This document shows positions 60,095-64,000 of a stretch of 64,000 bases of DNA, one piece after another. This DNA comes from Nordella sp. HKS 07 (GTDB taxonomy: Bacteria > Pseudomonadota > Alphaproteobacteria > Rhizobiales > Aestuariivirgaceae): positions 4,482,001-4,546,000 of the forward strand of contig NZ_CP049258.1 in the NCBI RefSeq assembly GCF_011046735.1. Reading direction: 5' to 3'. Made by a program: the position numbers and the translations under genes. Under the pieces are notes generated by a model. The model had not been told where the DNA came from. It searched no databases and saw only the letters and a program-made list of their open reading frames with translations. The first letter of the stretch is position 1. Each line of letters begins with the position of its first letter.

Positions 60095-61537
60095 ATGAAA
60101 AGGGCCACATCAAGAAGAGAGCGGCAGACCACTTTTGGCGAAGCCGCTCTCGCGAGCATCAGTCTCGACCGTGCCGATCGCGAGCCGCTGCACCGGCAAC
60201 TCGCCGCCGAGCTCAAACGCCTGATCCTGGCGCAGACCATCGCCCCCGGTGCCCGCCTGCCGTCGAGCCGTATCTATGCCGAGGAGCTCGGCGTGTCGCG
60301 CGCGACTGTGGTGGCGGCGATCGACGAGCTGGTCGCCGAGGGCTATGCCGAGGGCCGGCATGGCTCGGGTGTCTTCGTGGCGCCCGATCTCCCCGATCAT
60401 GTGCTGCGGGCGGCGCAACAGCTGGCGCCGGTAAGGGAAACCGCGCTGCCGCGCCCTGACGATGTGCGCCCCTTCCAGCCGGCGGCGCCCGAACTCGCGC
60501 TCTTCCCGCATGAGATCTGGGCCAAGCTCATGCTCAAGACTTGGCGCAATCCGATCCGCGAGCTTCTGGCCTCGCCCGATCCTTTGGGCTGGGCGCCCTT
60601 GCGTCTGGCGATTGCGGATCATCTGCGCGCCTTTCGCGGCATGCGCTGCGCGCCCGAGCAGGTGGTGATCACCAGCGGCGCCGGCGAGGCGCTCGAGCTC
60701 CTCGGGCAGAGCATCCTCGCGCGCGGCGACAAGATCATCATCGAGGAGCCGGGCTATGTCCTGATCCGCCGCACCTTCACGGAACTCGGCTTCCGGACGG
60801 CGCCGATCCCCGTCGATGCGGATGGTCTCGACATCGCCAGGGGGCCGAAGGACGCGCGTGCCGCGGTAGTAACGCCGGCGCGCCATTATCCGCTCGGCAT
60901 GACCATGCCGCTCTCCCGCCGCCTGGCGCTTCTCGACTGGGCCAGGCAACACAAGACATGGATTATCGAGGATGATTACGACAGCGAATACCGCTATCAC
61001 GGCAAGCCGCTGCCGGCCCTGATGGGCGTCGATGATTCAGGCGTCGTGATCTCGTTGGGCTCCTTCTCCAAGACCATGCTGCCCGGCCTGCGCATCGGTT
61101 ATCTCGTGGTGCCGCCAACTCTCATCAACGACATGTCGGCGGTGATGCGCGAGCGCGGCGCCCGCGTGTCGCTTTTCCTGCAACCGGTGCTCGCCGATTT
61201 CATGCGCCTCGGCCACTACGCCATTCATATCAGGCGCATGCGCCGCCTCTACACGAAACGGCAGACGGCGTTGCGCGAGGCGGTACAGCGTTATGCGCAA
61301 GGCGTGCTCGCCACAACACCCGAGCCCGCCGGCATGCATCTCATCTGCACACTCGAGAACGGCATGGACGACCGCGAGGCATCGAGACGTGCCGCCGCGG
61401 TAGGGCTCCTGGCGCCCGCGCTCTCCGATTATTTCGCCGGCAAGCCCTTCCGGCACGGATTGGTTCTCGGCTATGCGGGGTTCGACGAGGCGGTGATCGA
61501 CGCCTCGATCAGGAAGCTCGCCGACGCACTGCGCTGA
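60095..61537 (+). CDS. MocR-type GntR/aminotransferase transcriptional regulator
   Basis: A 480-residue MocR (PdxR-like) protein: a GntR winged helix at residues 25-95 (PLHRQLAAELKRLILAQT, LPSSRIYAEELGVSRATVV) and an aminotransferase fold I domain. The PLP residues are visible: TSGAGEALEL near 195, IIEDDYDSEYRYHGKP near 290, and the Schiff-base Lys in SFSKTMLPGLRIGY near 335. It starts 60 bases from the divergent PNPOx-like gene and probably regulates it. The downstream peptidase gene follows after 14 bases. Confidence 0.92.
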   Translation: MKRATSRRERQTTFGEAALASISLDRADREPLHRQLAAELKRLILAQTIAPGARLPSSRIYAEELGVSRATVVAAIDELVAEGYAEGRHGSGVFVAPDLPDHVLRAAQQLAPVRETALPRPDDVRPFQPAAPELALFPHEIWAKLMLKTWRNPIRELLASPDPLGWAPLRLAIADHLRAFRGMRCAPEQVVITSGAGEALELLGQSILARGDKIIIEEPGYVLIRRTFTELGFRTAPIPVDADGLDIARGPKDARAAVVTPARHYPLGMTMPLSRRLALLDWARQHKTWIIEDDYDSEYRYHGKPLPALMGVDDSGVVISLGSFSKTMLPGLRIGYLVVPPTLINDMSAVMRERGARVSLFLQPVLADFMRLGHYAIHIRRMRRLYTKRQTALREAVQRYAQGVLATTPEPAGMHLICTLENGMDDREASRRAAAVGLLAPALSDYFAGKPFRHGLVLGYAGFDEAVIDASIRKLADALR

Positions 61538-61551
61538 AAGGAAGACAGAGA

Positions 61552-63147
61552 TTGACCTCCCCCGAAACCCGCACCGCTTTTGCCTTTGTCGACGAGCAGC
61601 AGCGTGACTGGTCGGGCTGGAACCATCATATCTGGTCGCTCGCCGAGACGGCGTGGCGCGAATACCGCTCGGCCGAATGGTATGTGGCGAAGCTAAAGGC
61701 CGAGGGTTTTAGCGTCGAAGCGGGCTCGGGCGGCATGCCGACCGCTTTTTCCGCCACCTGGTCGAACGGCAAAGGGCCGACCGTCATGGCCTATGCCGAA
61801 TATGACGCGGTGCCGGGCAACTGTCAGATCGCCGATACCTATCGCGCGCCGCGCAAGGGCCTGTCGCGTTTCGCCGGCGGCCATACTGATCCGCATTCCG
61901 CGCTGGGCATGGGGGCCTTCGTCGGCGCGCTCGCGGCCAAGGCGGCGATGAAGAAACATGGTGTCACCGGCACCATCCGCTTCATGGGCGAGCCCGCCGA
62001 GAAGGTGAGGGGATCGAAGCCCATCCACGCGGCCAAGGGCTATTATGACGGGCTCGATGCGCTCATTTCCTTCCATCCATTTTATATGCTGCCTTATTGC
62101 AACACTTGCCGGTGGGACACGCATTGCGGGCCATATTATGCGGCAATCTACGAGTTCCTGTGCGAAAGGCCGGAGACATGGCTCGCCGATGCCGTGAAGG
62201 GGCCGATCCCGGCGGCGCATACATCGGCCCGCGCCCCCGGCGCCAACGACGCCGTCGTCGCCATGTACACGCTCTCCAAGATGATGCGCGACCACATGCT
62301 GCCCCATACCGGCACCTGGGCGCTCAATGAGACGATCCTGGCGAGCGGCCAGGCGACGGCCGATAATCTCGCCGCCCAGATGGCGCAGATATTGTTCGCG
62401 GCACGCACCCCCGACCGCGCCATGCTGGAAAACATCTTCGCGGTGCTCGATCGGAATGCGGAGAGTGCCGCGCTCGCTACCCATTGCACGGTGCGCAAGC
62501 ACTGGGTATCGAAGTCGCGCCCCGGCCTCGCCAATCACGCCATGGCCGAGATCACCTATCGCAACATGGAGCTGGCCGGCGCGCCGCATTTTGGCGAAGA
62601 CGCGATCGAGACGGCGCAGGCGATCCAGAGGGAACTCAAGCTCGAGCCCATGGCGCGGCCTTTCATCGCCGAGATCGAGCAACTCATCCCGCCCGAGGAG
62701 GCTGAGCGCAAGATCCGCCAGACGATCCCCACCTGGCAGACGCACTACACCTCGGACGACTACACCGACATGACCTGGCATGCGCCGGCGGTGCGCTTCT
62801 ATGTCGGCCGAGCGACGCTCAAGGCGCCGCCGGGTTTCGCCTATCCCGACTGGGTCATGAATGCGTTGGGCGGCATTCCCGCCACCATCGATCCGACGGT
62901 AAAGGTGGCGGCGAAAACCATTGCCGGCACAATCCTCGAATTGATGATGGACAAGGCGGCGCTCGAGCGCGCCAAGGCCGAGCATGCCGACCGTCTCGCC
63001 CAAGCGGGCGACGTCAAGCCGTGGTGCGACTATGCGCCGCCGGTCGATTTCCCCTGGCCCGAATATGTCGAAACGCCGCGGGGACGCGAATGGTGGATAC
63101 CGGCGACGGAAGAAGACCGCAGGCTGGAGCGAACATCTCGCGGCTGA
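61552..63147 (+). CDS. M20 family amidohydrolase (AbgB-like)
   Basis: A 531-residue M20 metallohydrolase of the AbgB/aminobenzoyl-glutamate-utilisation type. Metal-site elements: AYAEYDAVPGN near residue 83, AGGHTDPHSALGMG near 110, GEPAEKVRGSKP near 145 and the lid His in CTVRKHWVSKSRPG near 310. The TTG at 61552 follows AAAGGAAG. It hydrolyses an amide of an amino acid or N-acyl amino acid; the substrate is unknown. The MocR gene directly upstream may share its transcript. Confidence 0.85.
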   Translation: MTSPETRTAFAFVDEQQRDWSGWNHHIWSLAETAWREYRSAEWYVAKLKAEGFSVEAGSGGMPTAFSATWSNGKGPTVMAYAEYDAVPGNCQIADTYRAPRKGLSRFAGGHTDPHSALGMGAFVGALAAKAAMKKHGVTGTIRFMGEPAEKVRGSKPIHAAKGYYDGLDALISFHPFYMLPYCNTCRWDTHCGPYYAAIYEFLCERPETWLADAVKGPIPAAHTSARAPGANDAVVAMYTLSKMMRDHMLPHTGTWALNETILASGQATADNLAAQMAQILFAARTPDRAMLENIFAVLDRNAESAALATHCTVRKHWVSKSRPGLANHAMAEITYRNMELAGAPHFGEDAIETAQAIQRELKLEPMARPFIAEIEQLIPPEEAERKIRQTIPTWQTHYTSDDYTDMTWHAPAVRFYVGRATLKAPPGFAYPDWVMNALGGIPATIDPTVKVAAKTIAGTILELMMDKAALERAKAEHADRLAQAGDVKPWCDYAPPVDFPWPEYVETPRGREWWIPATEEDRRLERTSRG

Positions 63148-63248
63148 GGACGCGCATATCCTCCGAGAAATTCCGCGACCGTTAGCCGCTGGCGCAATCC
63201 ATATTCGTGCCCATATCAGGGGGCCATATTCGGGGCATGAGGTGCTCC

Positions 63249-63716
63249 ATGCGCAGACTAGTCTTAGAGCTTGCCGCCGCCATCAGCCTGACCGTCGCCG
63301 CCGCCGTCTCCTTCGTGACGGCCGCGCAGGCGAACGGCATGATGGTAACGGGCGCCTTTGCGCGGGCGTCCGCTACGCCGGCCGCCAAGGCCGGAGCGGT
63401 CTACTTCACCATCCGCAATGACGGCGATGTCGCGGACAAGCTCACCGCGGTTCAGACCGACGCTGCGCAGATGGCGATGCTGCATGAGAATGTGGAAGAG
63501 AATGGTGTGGTGAGCATGCGCCATCTGGAAGCGATCACCATCGCGCCCAAGGAAACCGTCGCGCTCGGCCCCAGGAAGACGCATGTGATGCTAACGGGCC
63601 TGAAAGCCCCGCTGAAGAAGGGAGAGCGCCTCACCCTGACGCTCACCTTCGAGAAAGCCGGCACGATCCTTGTAGACGTTCCCGTGGGTGGTGTGGCCGC
63701 CGACGGACCGGAATAA
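63249..63716 (+). CDS. PCu(A)C-type periplasmic copper chaperone
   Basis: A 155-residue exported protein with a signal peptide (MRRLVLELAAAISLTV..., cleaved near AQA). The Cu(I)-binding pattern of PCuAC proteins is intact: H and M in MLHENVEENGVVSMRH near 80 and HVML near 112. It carries copper to cytochrome oxidase Cu(A) with Sco. No Sco gene is adjacent. ATG 63249 after GAGGTG is preferred to ATG 63237. Confidence 0.9.
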   Translation: MRRLVLELAAAISLTVAAAVSFVTAAQANGMMVTGAFARASATPAAKAGAVYFTIRNDGDVADKLTAVQTDAAQMAMLHENVEENGVVSMRHLEAITIAPKETVALGPRKTHVMLTGLKAPLKKGERLTLTLTFEKAGTILVDVPVGGVAADGPE

Positions 63717-63718
63717 CC

Positions 63719-63775
63719 AAGAGCATCGGACCGAAAAGTGCGAGGCGATTTTCGGATAGCCCGACGCGCAAACTT
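63719..63775. repeat. Palindromic intergenic element before fmt
   Basis: CCGAAAA and TTTTCGG (about 63731-63757) form a stem around GTGCGAGGCGA; flanking GAGCATCGGA and CCCGACGCGC extend the symmetry imperfectly. Elements of this type (GAGCATCGGACCGAAAAGT...) are frequent in rhizobial genomes as I know them. It lies between the converging PCuAC and fmt genes and may end both. Confidence 0.55.
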
Positions 63776-63811
63776 AAGCGATCGAGCGCTGCAGCCGTTG
63801 GAACGCCCGGT

Positions 63812-64000
63812 CTACCCGACCATCGCGCCCTTGGGCACCGAAAGGCCACGCAGGAATTCCTGGATTCCCATGGCGCTCTTGCCTTCGCGCTGAAGACTCA
63901 CAAGACGTATCGCGCCTTCGCCACAGGCGATGGTGAGCTTGTCGTCGATCACCTCGCCGGGTAGACCGTTACCGTCCACTACTTCGCACAGATGCACTTT
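63812..64000 (-). CDS. fmt: Methionyl-tRNA formyltransferase, C-terminal part
   Basis: The last 62 codons of a minus-strand gene running off the right edge. The sequence LPGEVIDDKLTIACGEGAIRLVSLQREGK...EFLRG matches the C-terminal barrel of Fmt, which formylates initiator methionyl-tRNA. Stop is TAG at 63812-63814. The catalytic N-terminal domain lies outside the window. Confidence 0.85.
   Translation of the reverse strand, partial: KVHLCEVVDGNGLPGEVIDDKLTIACGEGAIRLVSLQREGKSAMGIQEFLRGLSVPKGAMVG

Noticed and set aside
61693-63003. 436-codon minus-strand open frame
   Set aside because: Antisense to the AbgB-like peptidase; Arg/Gly/His-rich.
1-64000. tRNA, rRNA, CRISPR array or transposase gene
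   Set aside because: None was seen. Repeats found are two-copy or palindromic, not evenly spaced arrays, and no DDE, HUH or integrase protein is encoded.

Overview
The window is high-GC bacterial DNA with tightly packed genes, many ATGA stop/start overlaps and a strong preference for G or C at third codon positions. The gene set points to an alphaproteobacterium, most likely of the Hyphomicrobiales (Rhizobiales): FixJ-type response regulators behind a MASE1/PAS kinase, a PdhS/DivJ-like kinase, the DUF1289 and TIGR02281-type aspartic protease families, a class GN sortase pair, CobS/CobT, and short palindromic intergenic elements like those common in rhizobia. This is inferred from gene content; no rRNA or tRNA gene was seen, so the genus cannot be named.

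Left part (1-22 kb) is accessory and metabolic. Positions 1-7.9 kb form one plus-strand operon: a D-threonine aldolase/D-serine dehydratase-like PLP enzyme (cut by the window edge), a RidA-type deaminase, a ribose/simple-sugar-type ABC importer (ATPase, permease, binding protein), a cyclase-family metal hydrolase and a short-chain dehydrogenase. The binding-protein gene is an in-frame tandem duplication whose second half carries a +1 frameshift. After two minus-strand genes and a pair of palindromic repeats comes a LysR regulator facing a five-gene peptide ABC importer operon that ends in a YkuD-type L,D-transpeptidase-like gene. A broken copy of the 5' end of the 8.5-9.3 kb dehydrogenase lies at 17.2-17.4 kb, so this regulator/importer block is flanked by direct repeats. 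Then follow an OsmC-like protein, a flavoprotein, and a translationally coupled minus-strand operon: small ORF, methanethiol oxidase/selenium-binding protein, 2Fe-2S ferredoxin, CoA-binding protein.

Positions 22.3-24.3 kb look like a scar: a dusA fragment, a fragment of an antibiotic-biosynthesis-monooxygenase-type gene, and a dusA gene that is complete except for a one-base insertion. The frameshift sequence in dusA is the same as the one in the duplicated binding protein. Positions 24-35.6 kb hold stress and redox genes, an esterase, a kinase plus three response regulators in one overlapping operon, a metallo-beta-lactamase-fold hydrolase, a Bfd-type ferredoxin and an LprI-like secreted protein that may be frameshifted near its end.

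The right part (35.6-64 kb) looks more like core genome: cold-shock protein, DUF1289, membrane aspartic protease, divergent cobS/cobT, a histidine kinase, a uracil-DNA glycosylase-type protein, Mrp, GST, universal stress protein, SLC13 carrier and two tandem M20 dipeptidases. At 49.5-53.8 kb is a phosphate-centred cluster: DUF4956 membrane protein, VTC (polyphosphate polymerase) domain protein, phytase-like secreted protein, PhoU-like DUF47 protein and a PiT phosphate transporter. It is followed by an XRE regulator divergent from a vWA/VIT surface protein with a C-terminal LPQTA signal and its dedicated class GN sortase. The window ends with a glutamine amidotransferase, a glycerophosphodiesterase, a pyridoxamine-phosphate-oxidase-like protein facing a MocR regulator, an AbgB-like M20 peptidase, a copper chaperone and the C-terminus of fmt. 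The most promising less-described systems are the VTC/DUF4956/PiT phosphate cluster, the coupled methanethiol oxidase operon, the fused tandem binding protein, and the repeats that supply stop codons.
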